Below are positions 1-9,236 of a DNA stretch of 64,000 nt, piece by piece; positions within the stretch are counted from its first letter, which is position 1; each line of letters starts with the position of its first letter. The notes beneath the pieces were generated by a model. The model ran no database searches, was not told the origin of the DNA, and was given only the letters and a program-made list of their open reading frames with translations. The stretch is from Axinella damicornis (lineage: Eukaryota > Porifera > Demospongiae > Axinellida > Axinellidae): the NCBI GenBank assembly GCA_963931865.1, contig OZ007510.1:1573205-1637204 (forward strand), read 5' to 3'. A program made the translations under genes and the position numbers.

Positions 1-612
1 AACACGGAGTTTCAGGAGGTATGCGTACACTTGAGCGTCTAGGGTATCAATCTGTTGTGCATGCACTGAAATTGGAAGCTGAGGAGTGCTTTCTCTTGGT
101 TAGCATAAAGAAGAGTTTGTTAAGCAAGCCTTGAAGGAGAAGAAAGCAAGAGGGGAGGTTGCTGGTGAGTCTGGAGTCATTAATGCAGTTTCAGACATGC
201 ATACACACCAAGGAGCATGACGATATCATCGTATCCACCACAATGAAGATGATATCATAATGCACTCACGGTAAATGGTGCTGGTGCACACTAGCCTCAT
301 ACCCAGGCCCCGCCCTGCTGCGGCCTGGGTATGAGCCTACCCAGGCCCCGCCCTGCTGCAGCCTGGGTATGAGCCTACGAGGCTAGGTGCACACTTATAC
401 ACACACACACGCACACATTCTTGACTCTACAATACATCTAGATGATGCAAAGACGTTAACAGCTAATGAACTTTCGGTGTTCTATAAACAGTTTCTGGAT
501 GAAAAATTCCAAGATCATACAGAGTATAGCAAGTTAGTGGCACAACACCATAATGACATTGTTACTACACCAGAAAGACTAAGAAGGTGTGGTTACTATG
601 TGCAGTTATGAT
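1..612 (+). CDS. COA8: COA8 (APOPT1)-like protein, 3' exons, partial
   Basis: Three exons can be joined in phase: 1-18 (ending before GTATGC), 104-164 (after a TTAG acceptor, before GTGAGT) and 442 onward. The product has a charged KEEFVKQALKEKK helix, then TLTANELSVFYKQFLDEKF. Both match the order seen in COA8/APOPT1, a mitochondrial factor that supports cytochrome c oxidase assembly. The family's usual ending, an aromatic/basic stretch after the FYK-FL block, is not obvious. Either the frame runs to the TGA near 612, or a donor at AGCAA|GTTAGT near 535 leads to an exon I could not find. The 5' part, including any mitochondrial targeting peptide, lies left of the window. The assignment rests on remembered family similarity over about 60 residues. 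Confidence 0.58.
291..386. repeat. Short GC-rich foldback repeat, tandem pair
   Basis: Two adjacent copies of a self-complementary unit (CATACCCAGGC ... GCCTGGGTATG) lie in the intron before the last recognised COA8-like exon. They resemble the TAGCCTCG foldback family found across the window. Confidence 0.7.
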
Positions 613-1530
613 ATTTTATGAGGTGATGAATATTCAGCAGGTGCTGATCTGTAGCTAAGTAAGTGGGTAAGATGGTGACAATGGTGATGTTGGCTATATG
701 TTGGCTATATGTATGAAGATGGTGACAATGGTGATGTTGGCTATATGTACCAGTGCCGTTATTACACTTCAGCTTATGGTGGTATAATTATAAGAGTGAC
801 ATCCAGGGATCGATCTTCTTTCCTTTTGATCTGTTCACCTGTTAGGACTTGGATGAGACTGAACTTGGTACTCACTTGGGTCTCACTAAAGAACTGGTTC
901 ATCAAAGCGTGACCAAAGTGCTCATCCTTGTTCAAAGATTCCAGACAAGTGTGATAGGATGTGATATCCAATAATTGTTGTTCTTATGATTGTATTATAT
1001 CTGTAACTGTGTATATTATTACCAGGTCTTGTGATCACCTTAGAATGGCACTGAAGAGTTCCGACATTGATGATACTACACGTAGCCAGTGTAGAAGCAG
1101 AATTGGCTACTGAGTGGCAAAGACTAAAATTTAACAATACTTCATCCAAGGCAGTATAGATCTGGTGACAAGTAGCAGTTGCTGTTTTCATGTTGTTCCT
1201 CTCCTGCTTTCACTCAACAGGTAAGCAGGAGCGCAGGAGCTGCCGAAGGCAGTGTGCTCCTGAGGTAAACTTCTCCATGCTCTCACATGCAGGAATGACT
1301 GAATGTGCATGTGCATGGAACTTCGTAGCCTCGTTCCCAGGCCACGTGATTCCCTCCCACGCGGCCTGGGAACGAGGCTAGGTACTTCCGTGAGTGTTGG
1401 AGTATAGTATCGTTATGTTGGCCATCAGTACTCCTACTGCCCTTCCCAGTTCCAAGTCCAACATTGTAGAAATAATGTGAAACTGACCAGTATAGGGTAT
1501 TGTTTTTCACTCTGCTAGCAATCACAAAAC
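612..1530. other. Non-coding stretch with a duplicated segment and one foldback
   Basis: No convincing gene is visible. A direct duplication lies at about 668-750 (the unit contains GATGGTGACAATGGTGATG). A foldback at 1326-1380 has TAGCCTCG / CGAGGCTA ends and imperfect 9-bp flanking repeats (GGAACTTCG / GGTACTTCC). Confidence 0.5.
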
Positions 1531-2714
1531 TTAGGAGTGTTGCCTCAGTTCCTTAGTAGCTTTCTCCAGTTCCTTGTCTGCTTTATTGATGGTTCTATTA
1601 CAGTCTTCCAGTACTTCGACCTGTCTGTCCACTTCCACTCCAATCTGCACTGCCTCCTCACGTAACTCCTCCACAATCTCTGCAGTCCTCCTGCATTCCA
1701 AGAGGAAATTAATATTACTAGTGGAATGCACGGCATGCGTGTGGGCCTTGACCCTTAGTGAGTAAGTGGTTGGCCCGATCCAAGCATAGTATGCACACTG
1801 TGTGTGCAATGCACACCCGCTATACTTATATATTGCATCATATCCTGTTCTGGACATTGACAGGGGAAGAAGTACTGTACTCATTTCCTGTGCATGTTAC
1901 TTAACCATGGCTTCCAAGTTAAGTTTATGTGCAAACATTATAAGGTTTCTTGCCCCTGCAGTCTTATAGCGGAGGGTGTGGTGGTTTTACCGGCCGGTTA
2001 CATCAATTGCAGCAGATGTTCCGCACAGGATATGTGTTCTATGAACATCTCTAGTTGCATGATGAACAGTTTGCTGGAATTGATTTAACCAGCGTACAAC
2101 GGCTACCGTATGAGCTACTATAATGATGATTAGTCTGCATGTTGACTACCCTCCCTGCTTTGTGTTGAGTAAGTTGACTTCACTAGCTCAACCATGTAAA
2201 TATCTACTGTCCACACATAACTGTTTTAATACTGGAGCTCGTTCACACTCATGCAGCCCACACTAGCTGGACAAGCATGCAACCTGAAAGGACAGTGTAT
2301 CTGTGATCTACATTCTCACCTTAGATTTTCGTCTATCCTGTCTTCTTCGGGGTCATTTGTGATTCTTTTGATGATTGGTCCTTCTGCTAAGGAACTGTGC
2401 CCATTCTCGCCACCAGTCTTGGAATGTGCATTAGGAGAACTCTTCTTGGGTTTTCTCCTGGGGCGGGACGCGCAAAAGCAACAAGAAAAGCAACTCAGCT
2501 TCGATATATCCCTCCTCGCTTCGTGCACATCTTCGCGTACCTCTTCGGCGGTTCGTCTGATGTTTTCAATCTGCTCGCCCTGGTGTACCAGATTCTCGGT
2601 GATATTGCCGGCAGTTTCACGCGTTTCTTCTGCAATAGCAACTATTCTTTCGGTAGCTGCCAGCGATTGTTTGGTCGTGGCCTCAATGCGCTGGTCAATC
2701 TCGTGTGCAGCCAT
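1531..2714 (-). CDS. SNAP-25-like Qbc-SNARE, divergent copy 1
   Basis: Two exons: 2714-2320 (ending CTAAG before GTGAG) and 1690-1531 (after ATGCAG), giving about 184 residues. SNAP-25-type proteins supply two SNARE helices (Qb and Qc) to the four-helix bundle that drives membrane fusion. The N-terminal SNARE helix holds HQGEQIENIR with the zero-layer Gln. A cysteine cluster CFSCCFC, the usual palmitoylation site, sits in the linker, followed by the conserved PIIKRITNDPEEDRIDENL. The C-terminal helix in exon 2 (VDRQVEVLED...) keeps its zero-layer Gln. It is the most divergent of the three copies: it is about 20 residues shorter, and its linker is basic (RPRRKPKKSS). Exon 2 is 160 nt and the intron is phase 2, as in copies 2 and 3. 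Intact frames and splice sites suggest a functional gene. Confidence 0.88.
2067..2190. repeat. Dispersed direct repeat, copy A
   Basis: A segment of about 125 bp starting AGTTTGCTGGAATTGATTTA recurs in the same orientation at about 5567-5693 with scattered mismatches. It lies in the intron of SNARE copy 1. Confidence 0.75.
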
Positions 2715-2884
2715 GGTCAGTTGCTGAAGTGTCTTATTACATCGCTGGCCATCGTTTTATAAAACGATAACGATAAAGTACTTCCGGATTTTAATATTGT
2801 ATAGGTTGCACTATCACGTTCCCAGGCAGCATTTGTCGCTGACACTGCCCGGGGCGTGGAGGCCTGGGAACGAGGCTACTATCA

Positions 2885-3018
2885 GTTCCTTGTTGCAAGA
2901 CTTAATGTCTGCCTATGCGATCCAACTGTCCAGTTTACCCCCCCCCCCCCCCCCCCCCCCCCCCCACGTCTACTGCCATGCCCTTCAAGTGGGTGAGGGC
3001 ACCAGACACATCCTGCCT
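2885..3018 (-). pseudogene. Decayed C-terminal SNARE exon of a SNAP-25-like gene
   Basis: Read on the minus strand, this matches the 3310-3469 SNARE exon over GGTGCCCTCACCCAC..GAAGGGCATGGCAGTAGAC. It then enters a run of 28 G (C at 2938-2965) exactly where the intact exon has the Gly-Gly codons. After the run the frame is broken: the segment coding for the helix middle is shortened and the 3' end is not preserved. It is read as a broken duplicate, not a used exon. Confidence 0.8.
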
Positions 3019-3309
3019 GCACCCCGGGGTCAAAGAGGAGAAACACATGTAAGGTGGATTGGTGCACCCTTCTCAAGAAATGAACTGCTGTGCATGTGCA
3101 CTCACCTGTCCATGCAGTTTTATATAGCACCATCTCATTAGCTAGGTAGTTGGTATCCCTGGAATAGCTTCCATTAGCTGAGTCTCGTTTCCAGCCCTAG
3201 GGAAGACCGCTTCCAGTATCACTCATAGGGAGACGGAGGCGATCTTCACTGGGGTTGTTTGGGTCTGGGAATAAGACTACATTACACCGCAGTGACAAAG
3301 CAATTCTAT

Positions 3310-6300
3310 TTACAACTGCCTCCTAATCCGGAAGTTAGTTTGTGATAGGTGAGCAGTGTTAATGTCTGCCTTCTTGTTGATGCGATCCACCTGAGAGGTT
3401 TGTCTGTCCAGTTCACCCCCCATGTCTACTGCCATGCCCTTCAGGTGGGTGAGGGCACCGGATACCGCCCTGCAGGAAAGAATGAAGTGGAGAACTTCAG
3501 GTAATCAAAATCCAGTGTTATTAGCTATTCCCTTCCTGTGTAGACTAGAAACAAAAACATTTCTTACAAAAATTACAAGCGATTTAGTGATGGCCACCCC
3601 GATCGACTCCCGAAAAAGCAGACAAACAAGGAATGCCATTAACCAGCCTCAGTCCCATCCCATTTGAAAAATGTAGGATTTAGGGATGGGATGGGACTGA
3701 GGCTGGTTAATGGCATTCCTTGTTTGTCTGCTTTTTCGGGAGTCGATCGGGGTGGCCATCACTAAATCGCTTGTAATTTTTGTAAGAAAATTTTTTGTTT
3801 CTAGTTTGTGAGGTTTTTTGAGCGCATGGAATGCGTAAGTTTCTAACGATAGGGGTAATGTATCAGAGATGGATAAAATGTTTGATTGAACAATCTCTAG
3901 CTAGGTCATCACCGTGCAAAGGAGAGCTGCCTTGATGGATGTGGTTGAGGATCCTACTGCTCGGGGCAGCACAATTGCTCCTTCCTTATGTTGTGATTCA
4001 CCAGATCCATTATTTCTTTGATATAATTATACCAAAAGTGATCATATTGCTCTTGGGTAGAGCATATACATTATAGATAGATAAAGAATGACAAGATAGA
4101 TAGATAGAGTGAACTCAGTATACCTCCCTTCACCTCAAACCGAGTTTCTCACTAGCGATCACAAAAATGCTTACTGATACCAAACTGGTAGGTACCACTA
4201 GGATACGTTCATAGATGATAGCTCCTAGGAGTGTGCCACCAGACGACGGATTAGACAGATTCAGCAAACACTTCGAAGTCCAAACGCCAAAACTGTAGCC
4301 TCACTCACAGTTCTGCATGGTCAGTATTGGTACACTGTAGTTACGTCATGAGAAGAAAGCCACGCCTCCACGATGGCATAGTCACGATAGATCTTGGCAA
4401 GAACAGGGTGGCAGAAATTCCTTGCAGCGGTAGTGATGCACCAGATGATGGATTCACAAGGATTCAGCTGATCAGCAAGTGCCCGAAATGCAACCATCAC
4501 CAGCAAAAAAGAAAGCAATGTGCGTTTGCAAGTGAACTGCGCATGCGCATTTGGCACGCGTGACATCTGGTTGCATCAAAATGGCTTCGTGCTAGCAATT
4601 CACGGAATCGTAGCTAGCCAGAAGTGCCGTTCCTGCCAGTATGTAGTCAAAAGGGCCGAAAGGAGCTACTACGACGAAAGCGATGTTGTTCTGTGAGTGA
4701 ACTAGCTCAGGAAATGCTTTTGTTGTCCAGCTATGCTAGTCAATGAGAAAGAAAGAAGAAAGAAGAAAGTAGAAGATGACGAAATCGGAATTTTACGGCG
4801 ACTTATTTCTCGACTCCCGCGTACTCTCAGGTACGTTTGCGAGTGTTTTTGTGAACTGCTAGGCAGTATCATTCTGTCTGCATGCTTGGTTTGGGGGGTA
4901 GTAGCTTCTTTGGCCGTTTTCCTGCTGGTGCATCAGTATGGTATTTCGAAATTTCCTTAGCCATCCCTAAATAGAGAATGCTACCGCGTTCTCTGATATA
5001 GGCACATGCTCTTAATAACAGGCGACTACGATTGTAGTATGATTCTACAGAATAAGTGCCTATAAGCAATATGCGCTTCATTTCAAATGACGGAGTAGCT
5101 GGGACGAGAGTCAAACCTGTACCTGCACCAAACAGCGAATATGGGCCTATAAGTGAGCTGTGCCTAATAAGGAGCAACTTAGCAACTTAAGGTTACGGGA
5201 TCCCTGCGCGCGGATACGCGCACCGTATACTTAATTAAGCGCTATTTCATAGTTTTTTTGTCACCAAAAATAAAGCCGTGTGATCCGACTTGGACTTGGA
5301 AGACCGTGTTGAAATAGGCACAAACAGTATAGAAAGGGCCGGACGAAGCGTTTTTGTAAATGCTGACGACCGTTCCGAAGTTATACGGCACTGTCTTCCA
5401 AAGACGAGAATCAAGATGGCGGTTATTCGCACTCAAGGGTCGTTCTTTCGAAGACAGTTCAACCTAGCCACAAAACGCTTTCGTCCCGCCCTAGAGCTTC
5501 CTATGGCGTGTCTCCAAACAGTAGAATCGAGTTGCTGGCGGTCTTCGCACTGGAGATTTTTGGCGAATAGTTTGCTGGAACTGATTTAACCAGCGTACAA
5601 CAGCTACAGTGTGAGCTACTGTAATGATGATTGGTCTACATGTTGACTACCTTCCCTGCTTTGCGTCGAGTAAATTTGTTTTCACTAGCTTCATTTTTGT
5701 GGGAGAAAAATGGGTTTGAACAAATTGTCTGGCCACGCCCACCGCACGGGGATCCCGTAACCTTAACCTCGTTCCCAGGCCTTCACACCCAGCTTTTGTC
5801 GCTTGCAGTATGAAAAGCGCTTTTTGTACTGCAAGCGACAAAAGCTGGGCGTGAAGGCCTGGGAACGAGGCTAGAGCAACTACGGTAATTACATCCTGTG
5901 GATCCATATCCAAGGCCATGCTGAACATGACTTTTACAAGACAACAACAATAAAGTACAAAAAGTCATGCACATAGTTGTCGACAACAAACTCCATTAGA
6001 ACTGCAAGTGGCAAGGAATCCACTTCTACATTCTCAAAACAAGATAGCAACTACCCTCATTCCCAGGCTCCTCCAGATTTCTGTCACTTGCAGTACGGTT
6101 CTGTGTACTGCAGTACAGTTCTGTGTGCTGCAGTACGGTTCTGTGTACTGCAGTACAGTTCTGTGTGCTGCAGTACAGTTCTGTGTGCTGCAGTACAGTT
6201 CTGTGTGCTGCAGTACAGTTCTGTGTGCTGCAGTACAGTTCTGTGTGCTGCAGTACAGTTCTGTGTGCTGCAGTACAGTTCTGTGTGCTGCAGTACAGTT

Positions 6301-8730
6301 CTGTGTGCTGCAGTACAGTTCTGTGTGCTGCAGTACAGTTCTGTGTGCTGCAGTACAGTTCTGTGTGCTGCAGTACAGTTCTGTGTGCTGCAGTACAGTT
6401 CTGTGTGCTGCAGTACGGTTCTGTGTGCTGCAGTACAGTTCTGTGTGCTGCAGTACAGTTCTGTGTGCTGCAGTACAGTTCTGTGTGCTGCAGTACGGTT
6501 ATGTACTGCAAGCAACGAAAAGTTGGGCGGGGGCCTGGGAAGGCCCTACAAATCCGGAGGACTGTTACATTACAAAGCCCGTTCAATGAGGCCTCTGGGT
6601 GAAGCTAGTGTATGAATGCAACTGGTATCTCCTGCACCATGGAAAACTAGTGGTGCTCAGCAGAGCACGTACCCCGTGCGCAACTTTGACTTGACAGCTA
6701 TAGGCCTACCACCTATGGAATTCCAAAGTGGACAAAATTGTGTCGCAGAAATAAACATCGTGCTGTGTTAAAAATGCACAAAAACACTATGCTATGGTGC
6801 AAAACGTAGAGAAGTCATGCTCAAAATGCGGAGACATCATGCTCAAAATGCAGAGACGTCATGCTCAAAACGCAGAGAAGTCATGCTCAAAATGCAGAGA
6901 CGTCATGCTCAAAATGCAGAAACGTCATACAGAGATGTCATGCGCAAAATGCAGACTAAAGTCATGCTCAAAATGCAGACTAAAGTCAGTCATGCTCAAA
7001 ATGCAGACTAAAGTCATGCTCAAAATGCAGACTAAAGTCATGCTCAAAATGCAGACTAAAGTCATGCTCAAAATGCAGACTAAAGTCAGTCACGCTCAAA
7101 ATGCAGACTGAAGTCATGCTCAAAATACAGAGATGTCGTGCGCAAAATGCAGAAACGTCATGCTCAAAATGCAAAACGCAAAATAACGCACATTATGTAT
7201 TTACGGTACAGTACGTGTTCTATTTAATTCCCACTCTAGCTGAAGTTAAGTTAGGGAACTACGTGAAGGTACTCGCGATCTGGATTCGTTCTGGCCCACG
7301 GTTATGAGCATCTGTGCGCAGCTCGAGCGCCACTACAACACGGACGACTTGTCTTTAGCTGAGCAGCTGATCCTGAGAGCAGAGGAATGCACTAGTGTCC
7401 TCAGGGCCATCTACGGAAGGGTTTGTGAGGTGCTGCCAGGTAGTGCAATCCTTCACGACGTCTTGAACCCCTAAACCTAGCTAGCTCAAGACTATGTCTG
7501 CCTTCAGGCTTTCAGCCCGCAAACGGTCAAGGTAGGTAAGTTGCTCTTACATTTCAAACATGCAGCTTGCATTTCTGCCTTGAGTGTACGGTCTGAGTCA
7601 AATACATTTTTTGGTTCTCCTTGAAAGCGCTACTGGTCCTACTACTGCTTTAGTCTGCATTTTGCGCATGACATCTCTATTTTGAGCATGACGTTTCTGC
7701 ATTTTGCGCATGACTTCTCTGCGTTTTGAGCATGACGTCTCTGCATTTTGAGCATGATGTCTCCGCATTTTGAGCATGACTTCTCTACGTTTTGCACCAT
7801 AGCATAGTGTTTTTGTGCATTTTTAACACAGCACGATGTTTATTTCTGCGACACAATTTTGTCCACTTTGGAATTCCATATTCCACCGATAATTCATACA
7901 GCATGCACGATGAGCTAGCTAGGCTACGATTTACAGCGCTATCAGCATGCAGAATGAGATACCGTAAGTTGCGGCAGTAATGTTAGAAATAGGGTGTGGT
8001 CAAGTTGTATAAATTAGAAGCACAACTTTCACGCAGCTTTTCTCAGCCTCTCGAGTAGATCTCTGGTCTGTGAGTTACGTAGACGCTAGTATTTTCTGAA
8101 TTCTGACACTTCTATCCCGAAATAAACCTTCAACAAGGCATTCACTGCTCAAACCACTCTACATCTATGGACAGACTGACAGACAAACTGATCACCCTGC
8201 TGTGCATGCGCACGGGGTAAATATTGAGTATACATGCAGTAGGGTATGGTACAGATTTACGTTGTGATCATCACTCACTGCAGGTTATCTTCCATTTCAT
8301 CCTCTCTCACATCGTTTGTAACTCTTTTGATGAATGGGCCTTGCGCAGGGCCCCGTCCACCGCTAGCAGTAGGCTGTTCGGTTACTACACTGTGCCTTTC
8401 CTCTTCTTCGGGTACACTGTCATACAGCCTTCTGTAGGCGTGCGCTTTTACAGTGCTTCTGTTACATACGCAACAGCCGCAGCATTTCTCTAGTTCCCTC
8501 ATAGTCTTGTCACTTTTCTTCAAATCCACGTTGATTTCGTCCAGTCGCTGCTCGACATTGTCCAGTTGTTCTCCTTGATCGTGTAGGGTTATGAGCGTAT
8601 CCACGCCCATGTGGTGAGTTTCTTCCGTGACCTGACGAATCCGCCTGGTAGCAGCCAAGCTATCGTCTGTTATGAGGTCGATCTTCTGATCAAGCAGGTG
8701 CCGTTCGTCGCCATCATGCTCATATGCCAT
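3310..8730 (-). CDS. SNAP-25-like Qbc-SNARE, copy 2
   Basis: Exon 1 is 8730-8279 and ends AACCTGCA before GTGAGT. Exon 2 is 3469-3310, after TTTCCTGCAG. The intron is 4.8 kb and phase 2, and the product is about 203 residues, the normal SNAP-25 length. The first SNARE helix runs ALDQKIDLITDDSLAATRR-like to HDQGEQLDNVEQRLDEIN. The palmitoylation cluster is KCCGCCVC, and the linker ends FIKRVTNDVREDEMEDNLQ. The second helix contains GGELDRQTSQVDRINKKAD with the zero-layer Gln, ending IRRQL. The start follows the family: ATG at 8730 leaves a short acidic leader before the helix. The long intron contains several transposon-like foldbacks and the 6.1- and 6.8-kb satellites. Confidence 0.9.
3545..3806. 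repeat. Near-perfect 120-bp-arm inverted repeat (hairpin)
   Basis: The left arm (3545-3665) and right arm (3686-3806) are almost exactly complementary, from GACTAGAAACAAAAAC to GTTTTTGTTTCTAG-like ends, with a loop of about 20 nt. It lies just upstream of exon 2 of SNARE copy 2, inside its intron. No flanking duplication was recognised. Confidence 0.92.
3813..5560. other. Intronic stretch with small unassigned ORFs
   Basis: No recognisable gene. One ORF, 4733-4960 (+), would encode 75 residues: a basic start (NEKERRKKKVEDDE) and one hydrophobic segment (IILSACLVWGVVASLAVFLL). It could be a first exon with a donor near 4831, or chance. The 5290-5589 ORF overlaps a frame on the opposite strand, and neither resembles a known family. 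Confidence 0.25.
5567..5693. repeat. Dispersed direct repeat, copy B
   Basis: This is the second copy of the 2067-2190 segment, same orientation, about 3.5 kb away. Confidence 0.75.
5766..5874. mobile_element. Foldback MITE with CCTCGTTCCCAGG ends
   Basis: The arms are almost fully complementary, reading CCTCGTTCCCAGGCCTTCAC inward to CGCTTGCAGTA. The loop is about 13 nt. The inner TTGCAGTA / TACTGCAA motif is the same one that flanks the 20-bp satellite at 6.1 kb. Confidence 0.85.
6057..6545. repeat. 20-bp satellite (about 20 copies) inside a foldback element
   Basis: The unit CTGTGTGCTGCAGTACAGTT repeats about 20 times between 6091 and 6508. Variants (CAGTACGG for CAGTACAG, GTACTG for GTGCTG) concentrate at the two edges. 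The outer sequence (CATTCCCAGGC ... GGGCCTGGGAA) and the inner CACTTGCAGTAC / GTACTGCAAGC boundaries are those of the foldback at 5766-5874. Long ORFs on both strands here are artefacts of the repeat. Confidence 0.92.
6713..7881. mobile_element. Non-autonomous element with long inverted ends and internal tandem repeats
   Basis: Sequence 6713-6960 is inverted at 7650-7881, starting TATGGAATTCCAAAGTGGAC on the left and mirrored on the right. The inner part of each arm is a tandem repeat of GTCATGCTCAAAATGCAGA-type units, amplified further on the left (to about 7180). The unique centre (7180-7640) holds only a 56-codon ORF and no transposase. Confidence 0.85.
7304..7474 (+). CDS. Small ORF in the centre of the 6.7-7.9 kb element, unknown
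   Basis: ATG at 7304 to TAA at 7472-7474 gives 56 residues (MSICAQLERHYNTDDLSLAE... ending LHDVLNP). It is amphipathic, with two cysteines in the body and no recognised motif. It may be a captured exon fragment or chance. It is listed because it is the only open frame in the non-repetitive core of the element. Confidence 0.25.
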   Translation: MSICAQLERHYNTDDLSLAEQLILRAEECTSVLRAIYGRVCEVLPGSAILHDVLNP

Positions 8731-8855
8731 TCTGAGATTCTGAGCTGCACCATCTGTTTACTATTTCCGCCCCCATTGATTATGTAGTCACGTGTCATGT
8801 CATGGTTGATTAATCCAGCCCACTTCCGGTTTGTTTGGCCTCGTGCAGTTTCCAC

Positions 8856-8907
8856 CTAGCCTCGTTCCCAAAAGCTGGAGATGTGGAAGGCCTGGGAATG
8901 AGGATAG
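8856..8907. mobile_element. Mutator-like foldback with 9-bp duplication
   Basis: The ends are TAGCCTCG and CGAG-like (here GAATGAGGATA). Both flanks read GTTTCCACC, an exact 9-bp direct repeat. It lies just upstream of the start of SNARE copy 2. Confidence 0.8.
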
Positions 8908-9236
8908 TTTCCACCTCCATGCAGTCTTTGATGGCTTGCAGGCCTGGGAGATCAGGCCATGTGTGGTGGGTGGGTAAAGCAATCAAAGAATGGAGATGGG
9001 GATGGCCTGGGAACGAGGCCACGCAGGATTGTGGTGACAATTGTACAGGTTTGCAGCGCGATATGAAAAAATATTGCATACACCCGGGGTACGAGGCTAA
9101 CACCAGGGTAGACTGTCAACGTGACAATGGCACACAAATTATAAAATTGTGGAAGTAATGACATGATTGCAATAAGTCACGCACAATATATAAGTCTTGG
9201 GATACAAGTTGTCAGTAGGTTGTCATGACGCTGTAT

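Noticed and set aside
2251..2762. Plus-strand ORFs of 158 and 121 codons
   Set aside because: They are antisense to exon 1 of SNARE copy 1, which has SNARE heptads, a Cys cluster and a matching splice site.
6091..6508. Regular repeats resembling a CRISPR array
   Set aside because: The units are contiguous with no spacers, and the genome is eukaryotic.
6026..6586. Long ORFs of 140-210 codons on both strands with repeated CSTVLCAAVQF or HTELYCSTQN peptides
   Set aside because: They are translations of the 20-bp satellite, open in all frames because the unit lacks stops. No start context, splice sites or domain.
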